A stretch of 64,000 nt of DNA, from assembly GCF_025950095.1 (NCBI RefSeq), contig NZ_JAPDDR010000010.1, forward strand, positions 243,114 to 307,113. The letters are read 5' to 3'. Each line of letters begins with the position of its first letter. The first letter of the stretch is position 1. The position numbers and the translations under genes are program-made. Shown in pieces: positions 53,279 to 63,829 of the stretch. The notes beneath the pieces were generated by a model. It was not told where the DNA came from and ran no database searches. It worked only from the letters and a program-made list of their open reading frames with translations. The DNA comes from Luteolibacter rhizosphaerae. Lineage in GTDB: Bacteria; Verrucomicrobiota; Verrucomicrobiia; Verrucomicrobiales; Akkermansiaceae.

Positions 53279-54643
53279 GTGGACGACCTCTTCGCCCCCA
53301 AACCCGCTCCAGCGCCCAAGGCGCTCTCCGTGACGCAACTGGTGCGACGGATGAAGAATCTGTTAGAAGTGGAGCTGGGCGAGGTGTGGGTGGAGGGCGA
53401 GGTCTCGAACCTGAAAAAGCAAGCCAGCGGCCACTGGTATTTCTCGCTCAAGGACGAGGGGGCACAGATCCAGTGCGCCATGTTCGGCGCGCGCAAGCGC
53501 CCGGGTGCCGAGGTCATGGAGGACGGCGTGAAGGTCCGCGCCTTCGCCGAGCCCAGCGTCTATGAGGCACGCGGCCAGCTCCAGATCATCGTCCAACGTG
53601 TCGAACGAGCCGGAGTCGGAGAGCTACAGGCGAAGTTCGAAGCGCTCAAACGGAAGCTGCAGGCCGAGGGCCTCTTCGATGCTGCGCGCAAGAAGCCCCT
53701 ACCCTCTTTTCCGAGAACCGTGGGAATCGTGACCTCGGACACCGGGGCGGCGATCCGCGATATCCTCAATATCCTGGAGCGCCGCGCTCCTTGGGTGCAG
53801 CCGGTCCTTTATCCCGTCCGGGTCCAAGGGCGTGGAGCGGAAGTCGAGATTGCCCGGGCCATCGAGCGCATGGGAAATCCCGAGCGCTACGGAATCCCTC
53901 GCTGCGAAGTATTGATCGTCGGCCGTGGCGGGGGCTCGATCGAGGATCTCTGGAACTTCAACGAGGAGATCGTTGCCCGCGCCATCGCCGCCTGCCCCGT
54001 CCCGATCATCTCCGCGGTCGGTCACGAGATCGACTTCACCATCGCGGACTTCGTTGCGGATCTCCGGGCCCCCACCCCGAGTGCCGCCGCGGAGCTCGCC
54101 GTGCCGGATGGCGACGAACTGAGAAACCGCCTCGCACTCCTCAAGCGCCGCCTCTCCCGCCGCTCCGTCGAGCGTATCGAGCGTCTCGGCATCGCTTTGG
54201 AAAACCTCCGGCGCGGAGTCCTCTCGCGCGGCGGCGAGCGACTGCTGCGTGAGCCGAGCATGCGGGTGGATTCCGCCCGCGCCCGCATGGCCTCCGCCGT
54301 CGCCACCGAACTGCGCGACCGCAAGCAGACTCTCAAGGAGCTGGGCCGAACCCTCGCCGCCCATCATCCGGCGCGGCAGGTCCAGTTGCGTCTCGATCAT
54401 CTCGCCCGTACCAAGGATCAACTTGATCGGGCCGCCCGCCGCCGCCTTGATACGCTGGAAGAGCGCCTGAAACGCCTCCGCTCCCTGCTCCGCACCCTCG
54501 GCCCGGAATCCGCCTTCGAACGCGGCTTCTCCATCGCCATGGACGAGTATGGCCGCATCATCCGCTCGAAAGCCGACGTGGCTCCGGGGGATCTAATCCG
54601 CACCAAGGTGAAGGACGGCGAGATCCGGAGCGAGGTGCGCTGA
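53279..54643 (+). CDS. xseA: exodeoxyribonuclease VII large subunit
   Basis: A 454-residue ExoVII large subunit. The N-terminal OB fold has VTQLVRRMKNLLEVELGEVWVEGEVSNLK; the catalytic domain contains PRTVGIVTSDTGAAIRDIL, GRGGGSIEDLWNFNEE and the conserved SAVGHEIDFTIADFVADLRAPTPSAAAEL; a coiled coil follows. The gene starts with GTG at 53279, 17 bp past the DUF2721 gene. The small subunit xseB does not follow: sucC is next after 114 bp. Confidence 0.94.
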   Translation: MDDLFAPKPAPAPKALSVTQLVRRMKNLLEVELGEVWVEGEVSNLKKQASGHWYFSLKDEGAQIQCAMFGARKRPGAEVMEDGVKVRAFAEPSVYEARGQLQIIVQRVERAGVGELQAKFEALKRKLQAEGLFDAARKKPLPSFPRTVGIVTSDTGAAIRDILNILERRAPWVQPVLYPVRVQGRGAEVEIARAIERMGNPERYGIPRCEVLIVGRGGGSIEDLWNFNEEIVARAIAACPVPIISAVGHEIDFTIADFVADLRAPTPSAAAELAVPDGDELRNRLALLKRRLSRRSVERIERLGIALENLRRGVLSRGGERLLREPSMRVDSARARMASAVATELRDRKQTLKELGRTLAAHHPARQVQLRLDHLARTKDQLDRAARRRLDTLEERLKRLRSLLRTLGPESAFERGFSIAMDEYGRIIRSKADVAPGDLIRTKVKDGEIRSEVR

Positions 54644-54757
54644 GGATCAGATTCGGCAGGGAATGCGTGTGATTCTGTCACAAACGGTTCTCGTCTGGCC
54701 TTTTCCTTGACCCCTCCGGTCGGTCCCTTAGCGTCGCCGCGATTTTCCGACGGCCCC

Positions 54758-55939
<1,182 letters not shown>

Positions 55940-55960
55940 CGCGCTTACCGGTATCCTGCT

Positions 55961-56362
55961 ATGAATAAAATCGGCATCAAAGAAGCAGGTTTCACGGGAT
56001 ATCCGGCCCTCGATATCGAGGAGACGCGCAAGTTTTACGGCGAGATCTTCGGCCTGAAAGAGGGCCGGGTCTTCGAATACGAGGGAAAAGCCGGCTGGGT
56101 GGAATTCGAGATTCCCGGCGGCCACACCCTCGCCATTGCCCAAGCCAACGAGCAATGGCAGCCGAATGCCGGTGGCGGCGGTCTCGCCTTCGAACTCGAA
56201 GATTTGGACGTTGCGGTGGAGAAGCTGAAGGCTGCGGGAGTGAAGATTCTCCTGCCGCCCCAAGATCACCCGATTTGCCGCATGGCGCTGATTTCCGATC
56301 CCAGCGGCAATACCGTGGCCCTTCACCAGAAGAAGCCGAACCACCCCGAGTGTCAGCACTGA
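55961..56362 (+). CDS. VOC/glyoxalase-fold protein 1 between sucC and sucD
   Basis: A 133-residue vicinal-oxygen-chelate protein with one full domain of two beta-alpha-beta3 modules (TGYPALDIEETRKFYGEIFGL, ISDPSGNTVALHQ). It is 21 bp past sucC and 12 bp before a second VOC gene. The usual metal ligands are only partly identifiable (E and H in the modules). The substrate is unknown; it may be a dioxygenase, isomerase or a resistance-type binding protein. Confidence 0.82.
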   Translation: MNKIGIKEAGFTGYPALDIEETRKFYGEIFGLKEGRVFEYEGKAGWVEFEIPGGHTLAIAQANEQWQPNAGGGGLAFELEDLDVAVEKLKAAGVKILLPPQDHPICRMALISDPSGNTVALHQKKPNHPECQH

Positions 56363-56374
56363 TCCCCTACGATC

Positions 56375-56743
56375 ATGAAAGTCATCGAGATCGCATTCTC
56401 CTGTTACCCCGTCACCGACATGGCTCGCTCCATTGCCTTCTATGAGGGCGTGCTCGGCCTGACCAAGACCATGGACCACGAGATGGAAGATGGCAGCGGT
56501 CACTGGGTCGAGTTCGACATCGGCGCCGGCACACTCGGCCTCGGCAAGACACCGGGCTGGGAGCCCAGCCCGCAGGGCTGCACCGTGGGCTTGGAAGTCG
56601 AAGACTTCGACACCGCCGTGGCGAAGATCAAAGACGCCGGTGCCACCATCACCATGGGCCCGCTCGAAACCCCGGTCTGCCACATGCTCATGATCTCGGA
56701 TCCCGACGGCAGCCCGCTCATCATTCACAAGCGCAAGGGCTGA
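56375..56743 (+). CDS. VOC/glyoxalase-fold protein 2 between sucC and sucD
   Basis: A 122-residue relative of the previous gene (IAFSCYPVTDMARSIAFYEG, MISDPDGSPLIIHKRKG), related but not a recent copy. It ends 48 bp before sucD. With its twin it interrupts what is normally a contiguous sucCD pair. Function unknown. Confidence 0.82.
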   Translation: MKVIEIAFSCYPVTDMARSIAFYEGVLGLTKTMDHEMEDGSGHWVEFDIGAGTLGLGKTPGWEPSPQGCTVGLEVEDFDTAVAKIKDAGATITMGPLETPVCHMLMISDPDGSPLIIHKRKG

Positions 56744-56791
56744 AGCCCCACCATTCCCCTTTCCCACCGACCACTTCCCCATAGTTCCGCC

Positions 56792-57688
56792 ATGGCCATC
56801 CTCGTTGACGAAAATACCAAGCTCCTCGTGCAGGGCATCACCGGCAGCTTCGGCGCCAAACACGCCTCGCTGTCCCTCGCCTATGGAACCAAGCTCGTGG
56901 CCGGTGTGACCCCGGGCAAAGGCGGCCAGAAGTTCGAGGATGTGGTGCCGATCTTCGACACCGTGGCTCAGGCCGTGAATGAAACCGGCGCAACAGCGTC
57001 CGCGATCTTCGTGCCGCCGCCCTTCGCTGCCGATGCGATCCTCGAGGCCGTGGATGCCGGTGTGGAGCTGGTCGTGGCGATCACCGAAGGCATCCCGGTA
57101 ATGGACATGATGCGCGTGAAGGAAGCGATCAAGGGCTCCAAGTCCCGCCTGATCGGCCCGAACTGCCCCGGCTTGGTGACTCCCGGTCGCGGCGAAAAGT
57201 CTCACGGCGGCTGCCGCATCGGCATCACCCCGAGCCAGATCTGCAAGCGCGGCAATGTCGGCGTGGTTTCCCGCTCCGGCACCCTCACCTACGAGGCCGT
57301 GTTCCAACTCACCCAGCTCGGCTACGGCCAGAGCACGCTCGTCGGCATCGGCGGCGACCCGATCAATGGCACCAGCCACCTCGACGTGCTGCAGATGTTC
57401 AACGAGGACCCCGAGACCGAAGCGATCATCATGATCGGTGAGATCGGCGGCACCGCGGAAGTGGAAGCCGCTCGCTGGGCCAAGGAGAACTGCAAGAAGC
57501 CGATCGCCGGTTTCATCGCCGGTGCCACCGCTCCTCCGGGACGCCGCATGGGCCACGCCGGTGCGATCGTCGGCGGTGAGGAAGACACGGCGCAGGCCAA
57601 GAAGCGCATCCTCGCCGAGTGCGGCATCGCCGTCTCCGAAACCCCGAGCGACATGGCCAAGACCCTGCTCGAGCGCTGGGGCAAGTAA
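56792..57688 (+). CDS. sucD: succinyl-CoA synthetase alpha subunit
   Basis: A 298-residue subunit with the CoA/nucleotide Rossmann fold ([10 protein letters not shown]) and the phosphohistidine H255 in [24 protein letters not shown] and [12 protein letters not shown] are family hallmarks. Length is normal. It ends the sucC-VOC-VOC-sucD operon and is followed by a strong terminator. Confidence 0.96.
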   Translation: MAILVDENTKLLVQGITGSFGAKHASLSLAYGTKLVAGVTPGKGGQKFEDVVPIFDTVAQAVNETGATASAIFVPPPFAADAILEAVDAGVELVVAITEGIPVMDMMRVKEAIKGSKSRLIGPNCPGLVTPGRGEKSHGGCRIGITPSQICKRGNVGVVSRSGTLTYEAVFQLTQLGYGQSTLVGIGGDPINGTSHLDVLQMFNEDPETEAIIMIGEIGGTAEVEAARWAKENCKKPIAGFIAGATAPPGRRMGHAGAIVGGEEDTAQAKKRILAECGIAVSETPSDMAKTLLERWGK

Positions 57689-57702
57689 GCTCAAGCTTTT
57701 CG

Positions 57703-57735
57703 AAAAGGGCGCGACCGTCACGGTCGCGCCCTTTT
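57703..57735 (+). terminator. intrinsic terminator after sucD
   Basis: A 15-bp perfect stem (57703-57717 with 57721-57735), 3-nt loop TCA and a T-run at the end, 14 bp after the sucD stop. Confidence 0.92.
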
Positions 57736-57869
57736 TCGTGCCGGCTCCCCGGCTTCCATGAACCCGGCGAATGCCATTGGCGAAGGATTGCCATAAAATG
57801 GCGCAGCGCGGCGCATGACAGGGGTTGCAAGCCGGGTCCGCTGTCGTTATCGCGGCGCTTCGGATCCCC

Positions 57870-59363
57870 ATGAAACGCGTAGACACTTTCGCCGAGCCCG
57901 ATGTCGTGCTGATCGGCGGCGGCATCATGAGCGCCACCCTCGGCGTGCTGCTGCATCAGCTCGACCCCAGCCTGAAGATCCAAATCGTGGAGGCCTTGGC
58001 GGAGGTCGCGAAGGAAAGCTCGAACCCTTGGAACAACGCCGGCACCGGTCACGCCGCGCTCTGCGAGTTGAACTACACGAAGGAGAACGCCGATGGCTCC
58101 GTGGACATCTCGAAGGCACTTGAGATCAACGAAGCCTTCGAGCTCTCCAAGCAGTTCTGGGCCTGGCTCGTCGCGCAGGGCCTGCTGCCCGATCCGGGCG
58201 AGTTCATCACCCGCGTCCCGCACATGAGCTTCGTGCACGGCAAGGCCGATCAAGCCTTCCTGCGCCGCCGTTACGAAACCATGAGCCGCCACCATTTCTT
58301 CGCGGAAATGGAATACAGCGAGGATCGCAAAATCATCGGCAAGTGGGCGCCTCTCCTCCTCGATGGCCGCAAGGGCAAGGAACCTCTCGCCGCTACCCGC
58401 GCCGAAGGCGGCACCGACGTCAACTTCGGCGCCCTCACCCAGAGCCTGGTCGATTACCTCGCCTCCCGCGAGGTCGTGAAGATCGCCACTCACCACCCGG
58501 TACGCGACATCAAGCGCAAGCGCGACGGCCGCTGGGAACTCACGGTGCGGAACATGGAGAAAGACATCAACCGCACCATCACCGCGCCCTTCGTTTTCGT
58601 CGGTGCCGGCGGCGCTTCCCTCCCCCTTCTCCAGAAGTCGAAGATCGAGGAAGGCAAGGGCTTCGGCGGCTTCCCCGTCAGCGGCCAGTTCCTCGTCTGC
58701 GACAACCCCGCCGTGGTGAAGCGCCACCATGCAAAGGTCTATGGCAAGGCTGCCGTCGGCGCGCCGCCCATGTCCGTGCCCCACCTCGACACCCGCGTGA
58801 TCGATGGCAAGGAGACCCTGCTCTTCGGCCCCTTCGCCGGCTTCTCTCCGAAGTTCCTCAAGTCCGGCTCGCTCTTCGACCTTCCCGGTTCTGTCCGTCT
58901 CTCGAACATCGTGCCGATGCTCGCGGTGGGTAAGGACAACCTCGACCTGACCCGCTACCTCATCGAGCAAGTCATGCAGAGCCCCGAGGATCGCCTCGAT
59001 GCTCTCAAGGAATTTTTCCCCGCCGCCGAACTCGACGACTGGCGCCTCCTGACCGCCGGCCAACGCGTCCAGATCATCAAGCAGGACGCGAACAAGGGCG
59101 GGGTGCTCCAGTTCGGCACCGAGATCGTCGCCGCTGCGGATGGTTCCATCGCCGCGCTGCTGGGTGCATCCCCCGGCGCCTCCACCGCCGTGGACGTCAT
59201 GCTCGATATCATCGGCAAATGCTTCGCCAAGCGTCTGCCGGAATGGAAGACCCGCCTGCAAGAAATGGTGCCCTCCTACGGCAAGAGCCTGAAGGAAGAT
59301 GCCAAGCTCTATCAGAAGGTTCGCTCGGACGCCGACCGCGTCCTCGGCCTCCAGGAAGCTTAA
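57870..59363 (+). CDS. mqo: malate:quinone oxidoreductase
   Basis: A 497-residue FAD membrane-associated enzyme that oxidises malate to oxaloacetate and reduces quinone. The dinucleotide loop VVLIGGGIMSATLG, then NPWNNAGTGHAALCELNY and FVFVGAGGASLPLLQ are typical. The start is MKRVDTFAEPDVVLIGG at 57870. Its stop overlaps that of the convergent DUF1802 gene by a few bases. It replaces or complements an NAD malate dehydrogenase, none of which is in the window. Confidence 0.94.
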   Translation: MKRVDTFAEPDVVLIGGGIMSATLGVLLHQLDPSLKIQIVEALAEVAKESSNPWNNAGTGHAALCELNYTKENADGSVDISKALEINEAFELSKQFWAWLVAQGLLPDPGEFITRVPHMSFVHGKADQAFLRRRYETMSRHHFFAEMEYSEDRKIIGKWAPLLLDGRKGKEPLAATRAEGGTDVNFGALTQSLVDYLASREVVKIATHHPVRDIKRKRDGRWELTVRNMEKDINRTITAPFVFVGAGGASLPLLQKSKIEEGKGFGGFPVSGQFLVCDNPAVVKRHHAKVYGKAAVGAPPMSVPHLDTRVIDGKETLLFGPFAGFSPKFLKSGSLFDLPGSVRLSNIVPMLAVGKDNLDLTRYLIEQVMQSPEDRLDALKEFFPAAELDDWRLLTAGQRVQIIKQDANKGGVLQFGTEIVAAADGSIAALLGASPGASTAVDVMLDIIGKCFAKRLPEWKTRLQEMVPSYGKSLKEDAKLYQKVRSDADRVLGLQEA

Positions 59364-59926
59364 TTTCCCAGCATCTCCTCCAGCTTCGCGAAGAGCGTCG
59401 AGAACTCGTCATCCCCGGTCACCGGCACCGCTCCCGCGCGCGTGCCTTCCGGCGGCTCGGGCAGCTTCACCCAGCTACGGCATCCGCCGTACTTCGCCTC
59501 GTAGGGAAACTCCCACGGCGCCGCCAGCGACTCCACGCGCACCAGCGCCACGTGGATGCTCCCGCTCGCCATCCCCTTCCCTTCCCAATCGAAGCGCTGC
59601 CGGATCGTCTCCTCCGTCCAGATGTGGTAGGGCTCCAGCGCCGCCACCTGTTCCCAGTCCGTCAAAGTCTTCGCCCAAAGGGCCTCGCAGTAATGCGTGA
59701 TCCGGATCGTCTCGCCGATCGTCCACTCCGGCTTCGCCACCACCTCACCCTCGCGCACGAACTGGTCCTGATTGTGGAAGCGTGTGGGGAACAAAAAGAA
59801 CGACTCCTCCGCGAAGGAGAATCCGGCGCGGCCTTCATGGATGCCGCCTTTGCGCAGGATGATCGATTGCCGACCGCTCGCCAGCGCATCGCATACCACC
59901 TGCCACTCCTTGAAGCCGTTCGCCAT
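59360..59926 (-). CDS. DUF1802 family protein
   Basis: A 188-residue protein of the DUF1802 family (FKEWQVVCDALASGRQSIIL, RKGGIHEGRAGFSFAEESF, FFLFPTRFHNQ). Family members are found mostly in bacteria and archaea with no known function. Its 3' end overlaps mqo by four bases and it is followed in the upstream direction by 52 bp and then the esterase gene. Confidence 0.8.
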   Translation of the reverse strand: MANGFKEWQVVCDALASGRQSIILRKGGIHEGRAGFSFAEESFFLFPTRFHNQDQFVREGEVVAKPEWTIGETIRITHYCEALWAKTLTDWEQVAALEPYHIWTEETIRQRFDWEGKGMASGSIHVALVRVESLAAPWEFPYEAKYGGCRSWVKLPEPPEGTRAGAVPVTGDDEFSTLFAKLEEMLGN

Positions 59927-59978
59927 GGCTTGGCGTAACGCCGGATGGCCCCGCCCTCAATGGCAATTTCTCGCCCCC

Positions 59979-61862
59979 TTACTTCAGCAGCTTGTCGAAG
60001 AAAGGCAGCGCCGCCTTGTAGATCGCTTCATGTCCCGCCGCCGTCGGATGCTGCCCGTCGGCGGTGTCAAACTTCACCGCGCCCAGGTCGATGAGATGCA
60101 CGCCTGCATCCTTGTTGCCATCCACATAGCTCTTCACCGCCCCGCTCACTTCATTCCGCGCACGACCGGATACCGGCACCATCACCACGATCTTCGTCTG
60201 CGGGGAAGTCCGCTCCCGCAGCTTGCCGAGCGCTGCCACCACCGTTTCGGACTTCGGCGCGCCGTTCTCCCCTAGATTCACCAGCACCACCTGCGGGCAC
60301 GGCACCAGCCTGCCATCCGTCAGTCGCGAGCTGGTGCTCGTAATCCGGTCGACCAGACCCGCCACATCCGGATTGTTCCCGCCACCGCCACCCCACGCAT
60401 AGCCGCCGAAGGCCAACCGCGATTCACGATAGCCATAGTGCTTCGCCAGCAGATACCCGTAGCTCGCCCGCGCATCGTCGGAGGCCGCCCACTGGTCATC
60501 CGCCGGACGCCCTTGGTCCTTCGCATACGCCGCACCGTCGCCGGATAGGATCGAGTCCCCCAGATTCAGCCACAGCGGAGCCACGGGTGGAACCGTAACC
60601 CGACACCCCGCGGCCACCGTGAATCCCGTGATGCTCACCGCATTCACCGGCACCTCGCCGTGGAAGCGATCTTCAAAAGGAGAGAGCCCCTTGATGTAGA
60701 AATCGATCACCGGATTCGCCACCCCATCCGCCAGCACGATCTCGCGCTCGCCCGCCGCCAACTGATGAGTCTGCAGCTCCCCCTTGTTCACCGACCACGC
60801 CAGAATCGGAAACCGCGCCGATGCCGGGTAGTTCAGGCGGCTCGTATCCACATTCAGCACCACCCGCTTCGTCCCCACGAAGGCCAGCTTGAAATCCGCC
60901 CCGCACACCGGCGAGTGAATCCCCTCCGCCGTGCGAATCCAGTTCAGCGGCGAGATCCCCGCCAGCACCTGCGGATCCGTCGCCGCCACCACCTTGGAAC
61001 TCGCGGCCGTCTTCACCTTCATCATCCCCAGCCCATCCAGCCACTTCAGGGATGCCGCCTGCCACGCATCCCAGGATGGCCCCTTGTAACCGTTCAGCCC
61101 ATGACCGCCGTCCGGCAGTTCCAGATACTCCACCGCCACCCGATGCTTCTTTAGCGCCGCCGCGAAGAGTTCGCTATTCCGCGGCACCACCGCCGTGTCG
61201 TCCTTCGCATGCGCTAGGAAGGTCGGTGGCGTCTGCGCCGTCACCCGCTGATCGCTTGAGAACTCCTCCATCAGCTCCTTCGATGGCTCCGGCCCCAGCA
61301 GATTTGTGCGCGAGCCCCCATGGGTCAGCTCGGTCATCGTGATCACCGGATACACCAGGATCGCAAAATCCGGCCGCGAGCCGAAGCGCTCCACCGGATC
61401 CTTATCACCCGCCTTCCCGCCGTCGAATCGCGTTGCCGCCGTCGACGCCAAGTGCCCGCCCGCCGAGAACCCGATGATCCCCAGCCGCTCCGGGTCGATC
61501 TGCCACTCCTTCGCATGCGATCTCGCCAGCCGGATCGCCCGCTGCGCATCCAGCAGCGGTACCATCCGCTTCCCCTGCGGCAGCCGATACTCCAGCACCA
61601 GCCCGGTGATCCCCTGCGTGTTCAGCCAGCGCGCGATGCCGTGGCCCTCGCCCTCCGTCACCAAGGCCCCATAGCCACCACCCGGACAGATGATCGCCGC
61701 TGCCCCGTTCGGCTTCTCCGCACGATGCAGCGTCAGGGTCGTCGTCGCCGGTGTGCTTCCTCCTTCCCCGTCCGGAGCCTCGTTCCCCGGCCATACCGGG
61801 ATGCGCTCGGGTTCTGCGGAGACAAGGCCGGCCAGAGCCAGCAGGAGAAGCAGCGCTTTCAT
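59979..61862 (-). CDS. fused alpha/beta-hydrolase and SGNH (CE2-like) esterase, secreted
   Basis: A 627-residue exported protein with two catalytic modules. Signal peptide MKALLLLLALAGLVSAEPER. The first module (about 20-280) is an alpha/beta-hydrolase with oxyanion GGGYG (61-65), nucleophile S133 in GFSAGGH, acid near D222 and H254 in DGGHG. A beta-sandwich (about 300-425) leads into a SGNH module with GDSI (S437) and DGQH (D602, H605). The beta-sandwich plus SGNH resembles carbohydrate esterase family 2. It probably removes acetyl groups from polysaccharides such as xylan. The frame extends upstream of 61862 but this is the first start with a signal peptide. Confidence 0.83.
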   Translation of the reverse strand: MKALLLLLALAGLVSAEPERIPVWPGNEAPDGEGGSTPATTTLTLHRAEKPNGAAAIICPGGGYGALVTEGEGHGIARWLNTQGITGLVLEYRLPQGKRMVPLLDAQRAIRLARSHAKEWQIDPERLGIIGFSAGGHLASTAATRFDGGKAGDKDPVERFGSRPDFAILVYPVITMTELTHGGSRTNLLGPEPSKELMEEFSSDQRVTAQTPPTFLAHAKDDTAVVPRNSELFAAALKKHRVAVEYLELPDGGHGLNGYKGPSWDAWQAASLKWLDGLGMMKVKTAASSKVVAATDPQVLAGISPLNWIRTAEGIHSPVCGADFKLAFVGTKRVVLNVDTSRLNYPASARFPILAWSVNKGELQTHQLAAGEREIVLADGVANPVIDFYIKGLSPFEDRFHGEVPVNAVSITGFTVAAGCRVTVPPVAPLWLNLGDSILSGDGAAYAKDQGRPADDQWAASDDARASYGYLLAKHYGYRESRLAFGGYAWGGGGGNNPDVAGLVDRITSTSSRLTDGRLVPCPQVVLVNLGENGAPKSETVVAALGKLRERTSPQTKIVVMVPVSGRARNEVSGAVKSYVDGNKDAGVHLIDLGAVKFDTADGQHPTAAGHEAIYKAALPFFDKLLK

Positions 61863-61873
61863 GTTCCCGGCCA

Positions 61874-62230
61874 CTAGAACGCATTCTCCACCCGGTGCAC
61901 CAGCGGCTTCTCGCCTTCCGTTAGAATCACCTCGATCACATCGAAGCGCCACGGCAGGTCGCGCCGGCCCAGCATCCGCAGCCATTCGTTCGCCCCGCGC
62001 TCGATCAGCCGCTGCTTGTCCGGATTCACCGCATCCAGCGGTCGCCCCATGCCGCCGGCCCGCCGCGTCTTCACCTCCGTGAAAAGCAGCAGCTTTCCCT
62101 GCCGCGCCACGATATCCACCTCCCCGCCGCGCGGCGCCTTGAAGTTCCGGTAAAGCACCTTCGCCCCCTGCGCCCGCAGCCAGGCCTTCGCGATTCTCTC
62201 GCCCCGCCGTCCGATCTCCGCCGAGCCCAC
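61874..62230 (-). CDS. yraN: YraN/UPF0102 family putative endonuclease
   Basis: A 118-residue protein starting with GTG at 62230 (VGSAEIGRRGERIAKAWL), which gives the normal family length; a longer frame starts at 62314 but overlaps rnhB. The PD-(D/E)XK-like nuclease core is RNFKAPRGGEVDIVARQ (E, D) and LLFTEVKTRR (ExK). It is 10 bp downstream of rnhB, a pairing seen in many bacteria. Role in DNA maintenance is presumed. Confidence 0.86.
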   Translation of the reverse strand: MGSAEIGRRGERIAKAWLRAQGAKVLYRNFKAPRGGEVDIVARQGKLLLFTEVKTRRAGGMGRPLDAVNPDKQRLIERGANEWLRMLGRRDLPWRFDVIEVILTEGEKPLVHRVENAF

Positions 62231-62240
62231 TCCATTTCCG

Positions 62241-62864
62241 TCAGAGCCCCTCAAGCGGCAGCGCCAATTGAGCGACGGGCTGAAACGAGCGACGATGAAT
62301 GCGGCAAGGCCCATGGCGTTGAAGCGCTTCGAGGTGCCTCGGAGTACCATAGCCCATGTGGCTCTCAAAGCCGTAATCGGGGAATTCCGCCGCCATCTCC
62401 AGCATCAGCCGGTCGCGGGATACCTTCGCCAGCACGCTCGCCGCCGCGATCGACATCGACTTCGAGTCGCCCTTCACCACCCCGTCGTGGGACCAGGGGA
62501 AGCCCGGCACCCGCAGCCCGTCGATCAGACAGTGCTGGATCTCGAGCGCCAGCCCCTGCACCGCCCGGATCATCGCCTGGTGGGTCGCCTTCAGGATGTT
62601 GATCCGGTCGATTTCCTCCACCTCGGCATAGGCCACGCACCAGTGCACGCGCTCGTCCGCGGTGATCTTCGCGTACAGCCCCTCCCGCACTTTCGCGGTC
62701 AGCTTCTTGGAATCATCCAGACCCTTGCAGCGCCAGCGCGGCGGCAGGATCACCGCGGCGGCCGATACCGGCCCTGCCAGCGGACCCCGCCCGGCTTCAT
62801 CCACACCCGCGATCACCAAAAGGCCGCGGGCGCGGAGAGAAGCTTCGAGCGAGAAGTCGGGCAT
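62241..62864 (-). CDS. rnhB: ribonuclease HII
   Basis: A 207-residue RNase HII that removes ribonucleotides from DNA. GVDEAGRGPLAGPV (catalytic D and E), LDDSKKL, KGDSKSMSIAAASVLAKVSRD and FESHMGYGTPRHLEAL are the standard motifs. The order CAP-rnhB-yraN is on the minus strand with a 7-bp gap before rnhB. Confidence 0.95.
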   Translation of the reverse strand: MPDFSLEASLRARGLLVIAGVDEAGRGPLAGPVSAAAVILPPRWRCKGLDDSKKLTAKVREGLYAKITADERVHWCVAYAEVEEIDRINILKATHQAMIRAVQGLALEIQHCLIDGLRVPGFPWSHDGVVKGDSKSMSIAAASVLAKVSRDRLMLEMAAEFPDYGFESHMGYGTPRHLEALQRHGPCRIHRRSFQPVAQLALPLEGL

Positions 62865-62871
62865 CGCGCCC

Positions 62872-63438
62872 TTAGAACTGCCTCATCCGGTGACTCATTG
62901 TCATGTGGGAATTGTCCTCGTTCGCGAAAATCTGGGTCGCGAAGACGGTGCCGTCGGAATCCACAGACACACCGATGCCGGTCACATCCCACTGGCCCTT
63001 CATGTTCTTCATGTGGCCGGTGGAGTTTTTCCACGCGTTCACCAGCACCGGCACCGCGTTGTTGCCTTGGCGCGAGCAGGTCGCAATGTTCTCGGCCACT
63101 TCGCCCATGCTCATCATCCGCTGGGCCATCATCGCACGCTCTTCGAAGCCGAAGTGCGTCAGGCTACCGCCCGAGGATTTCCCCCGGCTCGCCCGCATGT
63201 AGTCGCTGTGCTGCTGCGCCATCTTGTCGAGACCGGCGTGGCGGCGGACTTCCTTCCGACCCATGGAGCTCCGGAAGGAATTGACGTGGGCATGAATGGA
63301 TCCCGCCAGGGTTCCATCGCCTTTCGAGACAGGTTGGGACGACATCGGTACAGTCGTCGTTGTTAGCTGGGGACCGCACGATGCGAGCAGCATCGACACG
63401 GCCAAGCCTCCCCAGGCGAGGCTAGGTGTGTTTTTCAT
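62872..63438 (-). CDS. CAP-domain (SCP/PR-1) lipoprotein
   Basis: A 188-residue exported protein with a lipoprotein signal (VSMLLASCG, Cys near residue 22). The CAP domain is HVNSFRSSMG, HAGLDKMAQQHSDYM, EVAENIATC and WKNSTGHMKNMKG, with the His/Glu/His/Glu-type cavity residues partly recognisable. Bacterial CAP proteins are usually of unknown function (possibly peptidoglycan-linked or sterol-binding). It is the first gene before rnhB and yraN. Confidence 0.85.
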   Translation of the reverse strand: MKNTPSLAWGGLAVSMLLASCGPQLTTTTVPMSSQPVSKGDGTLAGSIHAHVNSFRSSMGRKEVRRHAGLDKMAQQHSDYMRASRGKSSGGSLTHFGFEERAMMAQRMMSMGEVAENIATCSRQGNNAVPVLVNAWKNSTGHMKNMKGQWDVTGIGVSVDSDGTVFATQIFANEDNSHMTMSHRMRQF

Positions 63439-63829
63439 GTTTGGGACAGCTCCGCCCGGATAGCAAAATTCCCGCCAATGCTAAAGGAAATTTTAAAATC
63501 CAGCCCGGTTACCGACTACTGTGCCTAAAATTTCCCTATAATCAAACTTTCCGCGCCCAACCGTGGGTCGGGGATCTACGCATAACTATCTCCCATAACT
63601 TACCCTTCTTAAGGGAGGTTCTTTGCACTTGTTTGATTGAATCAAGGAGAGCTAACACCGCGAACGCACCCTTTTTATAAAGGGTCACCGCCAACAGTTG
63701 GTCCCCCACCCAAACCGCCAAGATCTCGCTAGCTACCGATTGGGGTAATCGCTAGCCCACTGAGCTACTCTAAAGCCCCAAAGGGGCGACAAGGAGAAAG
63801 CCCAGGGTAAGGAGCACCGCGACGTAACC
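63439..63829. other. lower-GC gene-free region
   Basis: 391 bp with visibly lower GC than the rest and no gene I can support. It contains an imperfect inverted repeat at 63728-63756 (GCTAGC arms) and a poorly pairing hairpin near 63669-63685. A tRNA-like D-arm string on the minus strand near 63750-63780 does not fold into a full tRNA. It borders the IS element and may be its insertion site. Confidence 0.5.

Noticed and set aside
57513..59261. 582-codon minus-strand frame opposite mqo
   Set aside because: Antisense to mqo, which is a certain gene.
63750..63780. tRNA D-arm-like string (GTAGCTCAGTGGG) on the minus strand
   Set aside because: The D stem does not close (GCTC with GCGA) and no matching acceptor, anticodon or T arm follows.
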